DNA of 64,000 nucleotides, from contig JASBRJ010000363.1 in NCBI GenBank assembly GCA_030149525.1, positions 1 through 64,000 of the forward strand, in the 5' to 3' direction. A program made the translations under genes and the position numbers. This document shows, piece after piece, positions 15,061 to 23,504 of the stretch. The DNA comes from a bacterium. GTDB lineage: Bacteria; Vulcanimicrobiota; Xenobia; Xenobiales; JADMJV01. How positions within the stretch are numbered: position 1 is the first letter of the stretch; the number at the start of each line of letters is the position of its first letter. The notes beneath the pieces were generated by a model. That model made no database searches and was not told where the DNA came from. It saw only the letters and a list, made by a program, of their open reading frames with translations.

Positions 15061-16137
15061 ATGGCTTACATCCTCGGAACAGAGGTTGTTTTCCCAAAGC
15101 ATCACTATAATCAGGATCAACTGCTGGACGCTCTGGTAGAGTTGTGGGGAGACGAACTCTACAACCCGGAGCGTCTTCGTAGTTTCTTTCATAATGTGCA
15201 GGTAGGTGGTCGCCACCTGGCTTTAGCCAAGGAAAAGTATCGGGAAGTCCGGGATTTTAAATCTCGAAATTTGGCCTTTCGCGAGGTGGCCCTGGAGCTT
15301 CTGGAAGAGCTCGTTCCGGCTCTGCTCACCAAGACCCAGTTCCGCTACGAAGACGTGAGTTTTCTAGTTTCCACCACGGTCACCGGCCTCTCGGTCCCCA
15401 CTCTGGAAGCTCGGCTCATGAATCGGCTTCCGATCCCCAAGCAAGCTCGACGGGTGCCGCTCTTCGGGCTCGGTTGTCTTGCCGGTGCGGCCGGAGTGGC
15501 ACGCACTCACGACCTCCTGGGGGAGACCGACGAGGTGGCCTTGATGCTTGCGGTGGAACTCTGTTCGCTCACTTTGCAGACCAAGGACGTTTCCATCGCC
15601 AACCTCGTTTCTACCGGACTCTTCGGAGACGGCTCGGCAGGCGTCATAATGGCGGGCCCTGGAAATCTCCGCGCTAAGGAGCTTGTTTCCCAGGGCAAAG
15701 GCTGTAAGGTGGTGGCTACGCGTTCCTACCTCTTTCCGGACTCGGAACAGGTCATGGGGTGGGAGTTTGACCAGGATGGGTTTCAAGTTGTTCTGAACAG
15801 CGAAGTACCGGACTACGCTCGTGGTGTTGTTTCTCAAGGTGTTCAAGAGTTTCTCGCCGATCACGAGCTTCAGGTTGCCGACATCGCTCACTGGATCGCC
15901 CACCCCGGTGGTCCCAAGGTGATTTCCGGTCTGGAAGAAGGTTTAGACATACCCGGTGCCCTTGATCGCTCCCGCGCCTCCCTCCGAGACGTGGGGAATC
16001 TCTCTTCCGTTTCGGTACTCACCATCTTGCACGAGGTTTTGGGGTCGGGTGAGCCGCAACCCGGAGACTACGGCCTGCTCATGGCCATGGGTCCCGCTTT
16101 CTGCGCTGAAGTCGTTCTGCTGAAGTGGGAGGCGTAG
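15061..16137 (+). CDS. Type III polyketide synthase (alkylpyrone/alkylresorcinol synthase-like)
   Basis: The 358-residue protein is of typical length for a chalcone-synthase-like enzyme. The catalytic triad is intact: Cys139 in GLGCLAGAAG, His281 in WIAHPGGPKVI and Asn313 in DVGNLSSVSVL. The C-terminal motif GDYGLLMAMGPAFCAEVVLLKW matches the family G-x-G-P-G loop in altered form. Such enzymes extend an acyl starter with malonyl-CoA and cyclise it to pyrones or resorcinols. The next genes are an ICMT-like methyltransferase, an ACP, a fatty acyl-AMP ligase and an FAD monooxygenase. A long fatty acyl starter and a methylated, hydroxylated phenolic or pyrone lipid product are therefore likely (inference). 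The ATG abuts the stop of the cyclophilin gene. Confidence 0.92.
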   Translation: MAYILGTEVVFPKHHYNQDQLLDALVELWGDELYNPERLRSFFHNVQVGGRHLALAKEKYREVRDFKSRNLAFREVALELLEELVPALLTKTQFRYEDVSFLVSTTVTGLSVPTLEARLMNRLPIPKQARRVPLFGLGCLAGAAGVARTHDLLGETDEVALMLAVELCSLTLQTKDVSIANLVSTGLFGDGSAGVIMAGPGNLRAKELVSQGKGCKVVATRSYLFPDSEQVMGWEFDQDGFQVVLNSEVPDYARGVVSQGVQEFLADHELQVADIAHWIAHPGGPKVISGLEEGLDIPGALDRSRASLRDVGNLSSVSVLTILHEVLGSGEPQPGDYGLLMAMGPAFCAEVVLLKWEA

Positions 16138-16140
16138 CTC

Positions 16141-16677
16141 TTGCTGGGGGTTCTGATCATTTTGGTGGGATTACAGCGGCTATGGGAGTTGCAAATAGCA
16201 GCTTCTAACGTCGCCTATCTCAAGAAACGCGGTGCTGTTGAGTACGGGAGGGAGCACTATCCCGTGATGGTGCTTCTTCACTCTCTCTGGTTAGGTTGTA
16301 TGGTGGCAGAATGGTGGAAAGGTGATCTCTTCCTCCACCAAGCGCTTGTGGGCATAGGATGGATTTTCTTTCTCACCGGTCAGGCGCTGAGATGGTGGAC
16401 CATTCGAACTCTCGGTCGCCGTTGGACCACCAGAGTGTTGATTCTGCCGGGTGAGCCTCTAGTGGCGGAAGGCCCGTTTCGTTTCCTCTCTCACCCCAAC
16501 TATTTGGGAGTGACGCTTGAGATATTCGGCTTGCCCCTCATTGGGGGGTGTTGGAAAACATCCGTCGTTTTTGGATGTTTAAATATACTGTTACTAAAAC
16601 ACCGCAAGAAGATCGAGAATGCCGCTCTTCAGGCCGGAATCAGCGGTGGAGATGGGCGGGTTTGTGAAGCAAGCTGA
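16141..16677 (+). CDS. Isoprenylcysteine carboxyl methyltransferase-like membrane methyltransferase (SrsB/BpsB type)
   Basis: The 178-residue membrane protein starts at TTG 16141, with GGGAGG about nine bases upstream. It has several hydrophobic helices and the ICMT-family SAM-binding C-terminal motif EGPFRFLSHPNYLGVTLEIFGLPLIGG. Members next to bacterial type III PKS genes (SrsB in Streptomyces, BpsB in Bacillus) methylate the alkylpyrone or alkylresorcinol product in the membrane. Its position three bases after the PKS stop supports that role. The C-terminal end overlaps the start region of the ACP gene. Confidence 0.85.
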   Translation: MLGVLIILVGLQRLWELQIAASNVAYLKKRGAVEYGREHYPVMVLLHSLWLGCMVAEWWKGDLFLHQALVGIGWIFFLTGQALRWWTIRTLGRRWTTRVLILPGEPLVAEGPFRFLSHPNYLGVTLEIFGLPLIGGCWKTSVVFGCLNILLLKHRKKIENAALQAGISGGDGRVCEAS

Positions 16678-16915
16678 AGTTTTTGAGACGGTCGTCAAAA
16701 CCTTGAAAGGCGCCTGTGGCGTCAAGAAACCTATTTCGGCAGGGAGCCGTTTGGTGGAAGACCTGGGCCTCGATTCTATGGGGATGCTGGCTCTAGCGGT
16801 CGATCTGGAAAATCGTTTCCGATTGAAGCTGGAAGAAGACCAGGCTCATCCGCCTGAAACGGTCTCCGATGTGGTTCAATTGCTACAGTCTCGTCTACAG
16901 GAGGTAGAATCGTGA
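16652..16915 (+). CDS. Acyl carrier protein
   Basis: The protein has 87 residues from ATG 16652. The frame stays open to ATG 16619, but the extra residues overlap the methyltransferase and are not ACP-like; GTG 16664 is also possible. The phosphopantetheine site is LVEDLGLDSMGMLALAVDLENRF, with Ser in the D-S-M motif. It follows the four-helix ACP plan, with helix I VFETVVKTLKGACG. Placed between the PKS methyltransferase and a fatty acyl-AMP ligase, it probably carries the activated fatty acyl starter to the type III PKS. Its stop overlaps the GTG of the ligase gene (GTGA). Confidence 0.85.
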   Translation: MGGFVKQAEVFETVVKTLKGACGVKKPISAGSRLVEDLGLDSMGMLALAVDLENRFRLKLEEDQAHPPETVSDVVQLLQSRLQEVES

Positions 16916-18555
16916 GTTTGTCTTTAAGTGAGTCTCTAAAGGAGGTTTTTCAAGCGGAGCGAGAGCTTTCATTCTACGACTTCTCAGGGCTCCATTCGTC
17001 TTTGAGTTTTTCCGAATTCGGCACTCAGGCCTCAAGCTATCAACAAGCCCTTGAGAACCTAGGTGTGCGCCCCGGCGTAGTGGTCGCCGTCATGGGCCCC
17101 ACCAGTCAAGAGTTGGTGCGAGCCTGTGCGGCTGTTTGGCTTGCCGGGGCCACCTTATGCGTTTTGCCTGTTCCCACTCGTTTGGCAAACCTAGAACAGT
17201 TCTTGATGCAGAGCATGGAGAAGCTGAGTCGCAGTGGAGCGGCTCTTCTGGTCGGCGAGGAAGGAGCGGTGTCCTGTTTCAAGGAGATGGCGGGCCTGCC
17301 GGTGATGTCTTGGGAGGAAGTAGAAACATTCCAAGGCGGAATGTCACTCCAGAACGCTCCCTTTTCCAATCATCAACCGGCGCTGGTGCAGTTTTCCAGT
17401 GGGACGACCCGTGATCCTCAACCGATTCTTCTCTCCGAGCAGGCGCTGCTCTCCAATTCTCACGCTGTTTTGGATCGATTCCCCAGTCCGGCCGGCGAGC
17501 ACAGTTGCGTGTCATGGTTGCCTCTTTATCATGATATGGGTCTTATCGGCTGTTTTCTGATGCCGCTTTTGGCGCCCGGGGATCTCACCCTGATGGGGCC
17601 TGAGGTGTTCGCCGTTCGGCCTCTGACCTGGCTAGAGGCCATTTCTCAACAAAGAGCGACCACCTCGTCGGCCCCCAATTTTGCTCTGGCCCATTGCGCC
17701 GAGCGAATCTCAGATGACGACGTGCAGACCTTGGACCTCAGTTGTTGGGAGATCGCCATGGTGGGCGCCGAAGCAGTGAGGCCCGCCACGCTGAGAAAAT
17801 TTGCCCGAAAATTCGCTCCCGCCGGGTTTTCCGAGAACGCCTTTTCTCCCGTTTACGGACTGGCCGAAGCGACTCTCGCCGTAACTTTTAGCCCTCTAGG
17901 GAAAGGTCTGAAAACCCTTGCCTATTGCGCTGAGACCCTGGCCAAGGAGAAGCGGTTTACGGAGGGAGAGAGTGAGACTCCCAGTCTCGGGCAGCCTCTC
18001 GATGGTGTCTCAGTAGAGATTCGCGAAGGTGGTGAAGTGTTGCCCGAGGGCAGGCTTGGAGAGGTTTGGGTCAAGAGTCGGTCCCTTTTGACCGGCATCT
18101 GGCAAGACGAACTGAAAACGCCTCTTCAAGAAGGCTGGCTTGACACCCAGGATGCGGGTTTTCTCAAGGACGGCGAGCTTTACTTATTTGGTCGTCGGCG
18201 CGACATTTTACTCTTGGATGGTCGAAACCACGATCCCGATACCCTGGAGGAAGCGGCTGAAAGTATTGATGTTTTGCGCCGGTGCTGCGCCTTCTGCCTG
18301 GAGTGTGAAGAACAGGATCGGGACCGACTGGTGCTGGTGTGTGAGGTTTCCAAGAGCTGGGAGGGCGATCTTATCGGGCTTCAAGATCTGGTAAAAACCA
18401 CATGTCGAAAGTCTGTCAACCTGGTTCCTGACGAGATTCTTTTTATTCCGGCTGGAGAGTTGCCTGTGACGTCCAGCGGCAAATTGCGTCGGGGCAAAGC
18501 GTGTGATATGTACGCCGGTTCGGAGTTTCTCGACCTCTCCTTGGCCACTGCCTGA
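16912..18555 (+). CDS. Fatty acyl-AMP ligase (FAAL-type adenylate-forming enzyme)
   Basis: The 547-residue protein starts at GTG 16912, with AGGAGG eight bases upstream. Adenylation core motifs are present: VQFSSGTTRDPQPILLS (A3 P-loop), SWLPLYHDMGLIGCFLMPL (a FAAL-type A4 segment), FSPVYGLAEATLAV (A5), DTQDAGFLKDGELYLFGRRRDILLLDGRN (A7/A8) and TSSGKLRRGKACD (A10 lysine). The W-L-P-x-Y-H-D-M-G-L motif is characteristic of FAALs, which make acyl-AMP and load it on an ACP instead of CoA. The adjacent ACP fits. It probably supplies the long-chain starter for the type III PKS in this operon. Confidence 0.88.
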   Translation: MSLSLSESLKEVFQAERELSFYDFSGLHSSLSFSEFGTQASSYQQALENLGVRPGVVVAVMGPTSQELVRACAAVWLAGATLCVLPVPTRLANLEQFLMQSMEKLSRSGAALLVGEEGAVSCFKEMAGLPVMSWEEVETFQGGMSLQNAPFSNHQPALVQFSSGTTRDPQPILLSEQALLSNSHAVLDRFPSPAGEHSCVSWLPLYHDMGLIGCFLMPLLAPGDLTLMGPEVFAVRPLTWLEAISQQRATTSSAPNFALAHCAERISDDDVQTLDLSCWEIAMVGAEAVRPATLRKFARKFAPAGFSENAFSPVYGLAEATLAVTFSPLGKGLKTLAYCAETLAKEKRFTEGESETPSLGQPLDGVSVEIREGGEVLPEGRLGEVWVKSRSLLTGIWQDELKTPLQEGWLDTQDAGFLKDGELYLFGRRRDILLLDGRNHDPDTLEEAAESIDVLRRCCAFCLECEEQDRDRLVLVCEVSKSWEGDLIGLQDLVKTTCRKSVNLVPDEILFIPAGELPVTSSGKLRRGKACDMYAGSEFLDLSLATA

Positions 18556-18560
18556 GCCTT

Positions 18561-19748
18561 ATGAATCGGCAGCCCGTCATCGTTGTGGGGGGAGGGCCGG
18601 TGGGAAGTGTGCTCACTCTCCTGCTGAGTCGACGCGGCATACCCGTTTACCTCATCGATGCAGGGGCCTCGTTTTCCAAGGTCTGCGGAGAAGGTCTGTT
18701 GCCCGCCGGTTGGGGCATTCTGGAAGACCTCGGTGTGGCCCGGGAGCTTGTGGAACGTTCCCCTATCCAAGGTCTGAAGTATCGACTGCAATCCGGTGGA
18801 GATTGGCAAGAGATGTTTGCCGCCCTTCAGGGTCGTGCTTTCGGAGTGGAGAGAGCGCATCTGTTGGGGGGTCTCAGGAAGGCCGTGGCGCGGGAGTCGC
18901 ATGTCACCGTTTTTGAGAATACCCGTTTTCGAGACTTCTCCTTTACACCCGACGGGGTGGAGGTCACCCTCGGAGAGGGGGGTCGAGAAGTTCTTTCCGG
19001 TTCACTGCTTGTCGGGGCCGACGGCCTTCATTCCACGGTTCGTCGAAAATGCCACCTGCAGTCGGAGCTGAAGACAACCTATCGCCGTTGGGGGACTCGC
19101 TGTTACTTTCGGTCTCAGGAACGTCGAAACGCTGTGGAGGTCACTCTTGGGCGAGGAGTAGAGAGCTACCTCACACCTCTGGGAGGCGATCTCTACGGTC
19201 TGGCCTTTCTCTGGTCTCCCCATCTGTTAGGTCGACCGCTTCCAGGTGAGGGGTCGTTAGTGGAGCGTCTTCTTGGCTTCTTCCCCGAGGGGCTTCAAGA
19301 GCGCTTGCCCGTTGCCGGCACTCCCTTCTTCGGAGGGGAGAAGGCGATAGGGCCTTTGCAGCAGTTGGTCACGCAGCCGCTCCATTCCAGTGAACGCGTC
19401 GCCCTGGTGGGGGATGCCGCAGGGTATTTTGATGCACTGACCGGTGAGGGCTTATGTCTCGGGTTTCGGCAAGCGGCCGCCCTGGCTGATTGCATCGAGA
19501 GAGGCAACTTGAAGAGCTATCCCCGACGGCACCGAGAGATCAAGAGGCGCCACCAAAGAGTCGTTTCCGGTCTCTTGTGGCTGATCCATCAGCCCGCCCT
19601 ACGGGAGCGAGTCTTTCGGGCTTTGGCCACTTCCCCCGACCAATTTCAAAGAGTGATCGGATTCGCCGTGGAGGAGGCACCCTGGTGGAGTCTCTGGTCG
19701 GCTCAAACCGTTTCTTTCTTTCTCAAGGTTCTTACAGCTTATCGTTAA
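18561..19748 (+). CDS. FAD-dependent monooxygenase/hydroxylase (SrsC-like or geranylgeranyl-reductase-like)
   Basis: The 395-residue protein begins PVIVVGGGPVGSVLTLLLSRRG, the dinucleotide-binding motif. It also has GADGLHSTVRRK (the conserved G-A-D-G-x-x-S-x-x-R segment) and VALVGDAAGYFDALTGEGLCLGFRQA (the G-D motif that binds the FAD ribityl chain). This is the group A flavin monooxygenase/reductase fold. In srs-type phenolic-lipid clusters a flavoprotein of this kind hydroxylates the alkylresorcinol to a hydroquinone or quinone, so a ring hydroxylase is the likely role. A geranylgeranyl reductase-like activity is the alternative. It lies five bases after the ligase gene. Confidence 0.82.
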   Translation: MNRQPVIVVGGGPVGSVLTLLLSRRGIPVYLIDAGASFSKVCGEGLLPAGWGILEDLGVARELVERSPIQGLKYRLQSGGDWQEMFAALQGRAFGVERAHLLGGLRKAVARESHVTVFENTRFRDFSFTPDGVEVTLGEGGREVLSGSLLVGADGLHSTVRRKCHLQSELKTTYRRWGTRCYFRSQERRNAVEVTLGRGVESYLTPLGGDLYGLAFLWSPHLLGRPLPGEGSLVERLLGFFPEGLQERLPVAGTPFFGGEKAIGPLQQLVTQPLHSSERVALVGDAAGYFDALTGEGLCLGFRQAAALADCIERGNLKSYPRRHREIKRRHQRVVSGLLWLIHQPALRERVFRALATSPDQFQRVIGFAVEEAPWWSLWSAQTVSFFLKVLTAYR

Positions 19749-19800
19749 CCGATTCCATCGGGGGGAAGAAATCGGCCAAAACCGACGAACCGCAGCCAAC

Positions 19801-20715
19801 ATGAACTGGAACATACTCAAGATCCTGGAAGGATACATCGGCAGAGGCCGGGCTCAGGAAACAACGACCACCGAGACCGAAGTGGTAGACAAACTGGGAA
19901 ACGCTCTGGGTCGTCTCCGTGAACTGACTCACAAACTTGAGCAGGAGCAGGAGACCGCGGCCGAGAGACGAGCGCAAGAGCTCAAGGATGAGCGGCTTAA
20001 AAAGGAAATTGAGAGAGCTCACTCTCAGATGCTACAAGCTATCCTGACCTGTCATAAGGACTTGGGTACCGGACTTGATGAAAGTCGTCTCAAAGAACTC
20101 CATGATCTGTACGAAGAGATTCCTCAGCCGGAAGAGCACGGGCGACCCACCAGTTTACAAAACATGATTAAGTACGCCACGGCAAAACTGTTCCACGAAG
20201 AGTTGGGTCCTCCCAGTTGGCAGAAGCTCCTGACGGCTCTGGCCGACAAGGGTATAGAGTGGCCTGACCCGGAAGGTCTTTCCCCTAACGCCACTGCGGA
20301 AGAGAAAGAGAAAGCCAGAGCCCACTATCAGGCCAGAAACGAATCGGCTTTCCTGGAGAGACCACTGCGACATAGTGGAGACCTCATCATCGGTGTGGTG
20401 AAAATTTGGAGAGCTTCCTATCCCACTCCGTCCTCCGGTCTCTATCGGGAAACGGTCTACGAGGCGGTGGCCTCAGCCTTTCGAGCCGAGTCTCTCGAGC
20501 GCGCCCTGAAGCTTGCTTCTGATGTTCCCGAAGAATTGGTCAAGAAGATAGATTCTTTGCTTACGGAGGAGTTGGGCGTGGTCTACCGGGCCCTCAATAA
20601 AGACGATCTGACTCTAGACGAGGCTCATCAGGCCAACCAAGTCACCTCCAAAGCTTATTGCTGCATCATCCCCCGAATGTTGTGGAATCATGTGAAGAGT
20701 CAAGCCCTTGCCTAG
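19801..20715 (+). CDS. Unrecognised soluble helical protein
   Basis: The 304-residue protein has no signal peptide or membrane helix. Residues ~28-80 form a charged coiled coil (LRELTHKLEQEQETAAERRAQELKDERLKKEI). A mostly helical domain follows with PSWQKLLTALADKGIEWPDPEG, a charged linker and RPLRHSGDLIIGVVKIWRASYPTP. I do not recognise the family. There is no clear Shine-Dalgarno site, and the gap from the FAD monooxygenase is 52 bases. The stop overlaps the TTG of the NmrA-like gene. It could be a late member of the PKS operon or start an independent pair. The reading frame has normal codon bias, so the gene is real. Confidence 0.6.
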   Translation: MNWNILKILEGYIGRGRAQETTTTETEVVDKLGNALGRLRELTHKLEQEQETAAERRAQELKDERLKKEIERAHSQMLQAILTCHKDLGTGLDESRLKELHDLYEEIPQPEEHGRPTSLQNMIKYATAKLFHEELGPPSWQKLLTALADKGIEWPDPEGLSPNATAEEKEKARAHYQARNESAFLERPLRHSGDLIIGVVKIWRASYPTPSSGLYRETVYEAVASAFRAESLERALKLASDVPEELVKKIDSLLTEELGVVYRALNKDDLTLDEAHQANQVTSKAYCCIIPRMLWNHVKSQALA

Positions 20716-21595
20716 CTATTCAGATTCATCGAACATAGTCGTCACCGGGGCGACCGGCATGTTTGGTGGTGCCGTCTTAGGCGCGCTTCTTAGCCAGGGC
20801 CTTCATCCACGTGCCGTGACCCGAAGCGAGTCAAGGGCCCAGGTTTTGGCCCGCCAGGGAGCAGTTCCCGTGGTTGCGGATTTAGCTTGCCCTGAGAGTC
20901 TTGGAGAGTCGTTAAAGGGAGCCGAAAAGGCCTTTTTGGTTTCACCGATGCAACCCGATCTCAATCTGTTGGAAAAGAACTTCATCGATCACTGTAAACG
21001 GGCAGGGGTCCGACACATCGTTAAGCTTTTCGGTTGTGTAGATCACGGCGACGACCCTCTGGTCCGTCTGCATCTCGACGCTATCGACCATCTAAAAAAG
21101 TCTGGAATGGAGTGGACGCTGGTGTCGCCCAACACCGTCATGGACTCCAATTTCTTTCCCCACGCGTCGACCATCAAAGAAGAAAGCTGCTTCTACGCCT
21201 CTGCCGGCCAGGGGCGATGCGGTTTCGTATCCTGTCTTGACTGCGCCGAGGTTGCAGCCCATGTGCTCACCACCGACGGTCATCACGGAAAAGACTATCA
21301 GGTAACCGGTCCGGAGGCGGCCTCATTGGCCGATGCTGCCCAGGCCCTCTCCGAAGTGCTCGGGCACACCATCGAGTATGTAGATCTGCCTGAAAAAGAG
21401 ATGTTGGAGATTCTGTGCTCAGCTGGAATGACTCCTGAAGAGGCGGAAATGCAGGTGCTGTGTCACTATCGTCTTTTCAAAGAGGGGAAAGCAACCCTGG
21501 TCACTGATGTCGTGAGAGAATTACTCGGTCGCCCAGCCACTTCCCTCAAGGAGTTCTTTGAAAGGAATCGAGACGCTTTCGAGTCCGGCTCTTAG
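20708..21595 (+). CDS. NmrA-like NAD(P)-binding protein (atypical SDR)
   Basis: The 295-residue protein starts at TTG 20708, overlapping the upstream stop by eight bases. The Rossmann motif VVTGATGMFGGAVLGALLSQG is followed by PRAVTRSESRAQVLARQG, AFLVSPMQPDL and SGMEWTLVSPNTVMDSNF, which is the plan of NmrA/azoreductase-like atypical SDRs that bind NADP. The classical Tyr-x-x-x-Lys active site is absent, as in that subfamily. It may be a redox sensor or a quinone/flavin-type reductase. A role in modifying the phenolic lipid made upstream is possible but unproven. Its TAG (21593-21595) overlaps the stop of the convergent coiled-coil gene. Confidence 0.8.
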   Translation: MPSYSDSSNIVVTGATGMFGGAVLGALLSQGLHPRAVTRSESRAQVLARQGAVPVVADLACPESLGESLKGAEKAFLVSPMQPDLNLLEKNFIDHCKRAGVRHIVKLFGCVDHGDDPLVRLHLDAIDHLKKSGMEWTLVSPNTVMDSNFFPHASTIKEESCFYASAGQGRCGFVSCLDCAEVAAHVLTTDGHHGKDYQVTGPEAASLADAAQALSEVLGHTIEYVDLPEKEMLEILCSAGMTPEEAEMQVLCHYRLFKEGKATLVTDVVRELLGRPATSLKEFFERNRDAFESGS

Positions 21596-23448
21596 CTCAG
21601 CATTTCAAGCTCTGCCACGCGCTCTTGAAGGCGCTCCATCCGCCGCTTGAGCACTTTATTTTCTTCCGCCACCACCTTGGCCTCGTGATCGGCCTTGGAA
21701 AATTTTTTCTCTGCTTCCTCGGCTCGCGTGAGGTTGAGAAGCGCCCGATTACGAGCCTCGGTGAGCTGGCTTTTGTTGAGTTCCAGGGCCTCTTTAGTGG
21801 TCTCGTATCGACGCCTGATGTTGGCCAGCGACTCATCGGTCTCTTCGAAGGAGCGCTCGACGGTGAGGAGCCGCCCGGACTTTTCACCCAGCTCTTCTTT
21901 CAAACGGCCGTTATCCTCCAGCAGTTCGGTGATTTGCCGTCGCATGGCCGCGAGCTGACGGATGTGTGTCTCCTCTTTCTGCTCGAGAAGGCTGATCAGG
22001 CTCTCTAGCTGCTGTAGCTGAGAGGCTCCGAAGGTGAGCTCTTTCTCCAGTTCGCTATTTCGAACTTCGACCGCTTTCTTCTCGTGTTCCAGTTGCTCCA
22101 TCTGAGTGTGAGAGGAAAGAAGTTTGGCCCGGGTCTCCACGAGTTTTTCTTCAACTTCTTTGAGACGAACTTCGGCCTTAGTGGCGCGCTTTTCCGCCGG
22201 CTCGCGAGTTTCCGGAGCCTCGGAAATCTGCTGAGTTTGCTGGACCTCGCTGAGACGTGTCTTAAGAGTTGCCAGCTCCTCTTGAACAGAAGAGTGTTCG
22301 GACTTAAGTTTCTCGTAAAACTCGGTCTGCTTGGCGATCTGAGTCTTGAGATTTTGACCCGCCGACATGAGAACGGCGATCCGTTCCTTGCTTTCGTCCA
22401 GTTCCTTGGTGAGCGCTTCCCGTTCCTCTTCAAGACGAGTGGCCTCGTCTCGGCTCTCCTTGAGGCGACCCAGAGCTTTTTCTTTTTCCGACTCCTCAAC
22501 GGTAAGCTGCTCACCCAGCTCTTTGACCTTTTTCTTGACCTCTTCGATCTCTGCGTTTTTGGCCTCTAGAGCTCCGCTGACGTCGCTGCCCTGATCCTGA
22601 ATCCGCTCTTCTAGATCCCAAAGTTTAAGGAGAGCTTCTTCGTGTTCTGTCTCTCGGCCGGCGAGCTGTTTCTTGACCTGGTCGAGTTCCGAGCTGAGGT
22701 CGGCCCGCTCCTGTTCTACCGTCTCCAGGGTTTCACGTAGTTCTTCCACCTCGCTCTGGGCCAGGAGAAGAGCTTCTTCGTCGGCACCTCCAGCCGCTTT
22801 CTGGTTGGCCTGAAGGCGGGTGAACGATTCGGCTAGGGCGGTGAGTTTGGCTGTCTGCTCGGCCCGGCCTTGCTCCAGCCGGGCGATCGTGTCCCTGGCT
22901 TTAGCGCTTTCGTTTTCGAACGCTTGGCGGGCGGCGTCCGATTCTTCAAGTTTCTTTTCAAGCGCCCCGGCGCGTTCCCGCTCTTCAGCCAGTTCTCGGC
23001 CCAGGCGCTCGGTCTGGGCTTGAAGCGCCACATTTTCGACTTCAAGCTTTTCCAGGTGTTTTTGCAGTCGCTCTAGCTCTGCGTGGCCCTGGTTCTCCGA
23101 CCGAGCCATAGCGAGAGCTTTGTGAGAATCCTTCAGCTCGGATTTGGATTCCTTGAGGAGTTTCAGGGTCTTGTTGAGACGGTCTTGATACTTGCCCAGA
23201 CTCTCATTGAGTTTCTTGTTCTGAAGAGCCAGTTTCTCGGTGTTTGCGCCGGTTGCTCCGGCCGCTTTGAGCTTGAGATAGGCTTGCTTGTATTTGAGCA
23301 GCTTTTTCTTGGCAGCCTTAAGAAGCTTGAGGGTCTTGAGCTGTTTGAGTTTGTAGGATTGACTCCGCTTTTTCTCGAGCTTCAGACGCTTTGCAAGCTC
23401 AACCGATGTAACCTTGCTTTTGGTCTTATGTGTGACTTCGTCCGACAC
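21592..23448 (-). CDS. Long coiled-coil protein
   Basis: The 618-residue protein is almost entirely heptad-rich coiled coil (Glu, Lys, Leu, Ala, Gln), from about residue 70 to the end. It has a short, very basic N-terminus, KLEKKRSQSYKLKQLKTLKLLKAAKKKLLKYK, that could bind nucleic acid or the membrane surface. There are no SMC ATPase heads, signal peptide or membrane segment. The closing segment MERLQERVAELEMLS is also coiled coil. Such proteins act as filament, spacer or cytoskeletal elements. Proteins with coiled coils score spuriously against many families, so I give no specific function. The stop codon overlaps the NmrA-like stop on the other strand. Confidence 0.7.
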   Translation of the reverse strand: MSDEVTHKTKSKVTSVELAKRLKLEKKRSQSYKLKQLKTLKLLKAAKKKLLKYKQAYLKLKAAGATGANTEKLALQNKKLNESLGKYQDRLNKTLKLLKESKSELKDSHKALAMARSENQGHAELERLQKHLEKLEVENVALQAQTERLGRELAEERERAGALEKKLEESDAARQAFENESAKARDTIARLEQGRAEQTAKLTALAESFTRLQANQKAAGGADEEALLLAQSEVEELRETLETVEQERADLSSELDQVKKQLAGRETEHEEALLKLWDLEERIQDQGSDVSGALEAKNAEIEEVKKKVKELGEQLTVEESEKEKALGRLKESRDEATRLEEEREALTKELDESKERIAVLMSAGQNLKTQIAKQTEFYEKLKSEHSSVQEELATLKTRLSEVQQTQQISEAPETREPAEKRATKAEVRLKEVEEKLVETRAKLLSSHTQMEQLEHEKKAVEVRNSELEKELTFGASQLQQLESLISLLEQKEETHIRQLAAMRRQITELLEDNGRLKEELGEKSGRLLTVERSFEETDESLANIRRRYETTKEALELNKSQLTEARNRALLNLTRAEEAEKKFSKADHEAKVVAEENKVLKRRMERLQERVAELEMLS

Positions 23449-23504
23449 GTCCAGGAAGTGCTTCCACCTCTTCAGGCTCTACCCTACACTTCTGACGTAA
23501 AACA

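Noticed and set aside
21625-23023. Several Leu/Phe- or Ser/Arg-rich ORFs on the plus strand
   Set aside because: They are mirror frames of the coiled-coil gene on the minus strand, whose Glu/Lys-rich codons give Leu/Phe/Ser-rich antisense.
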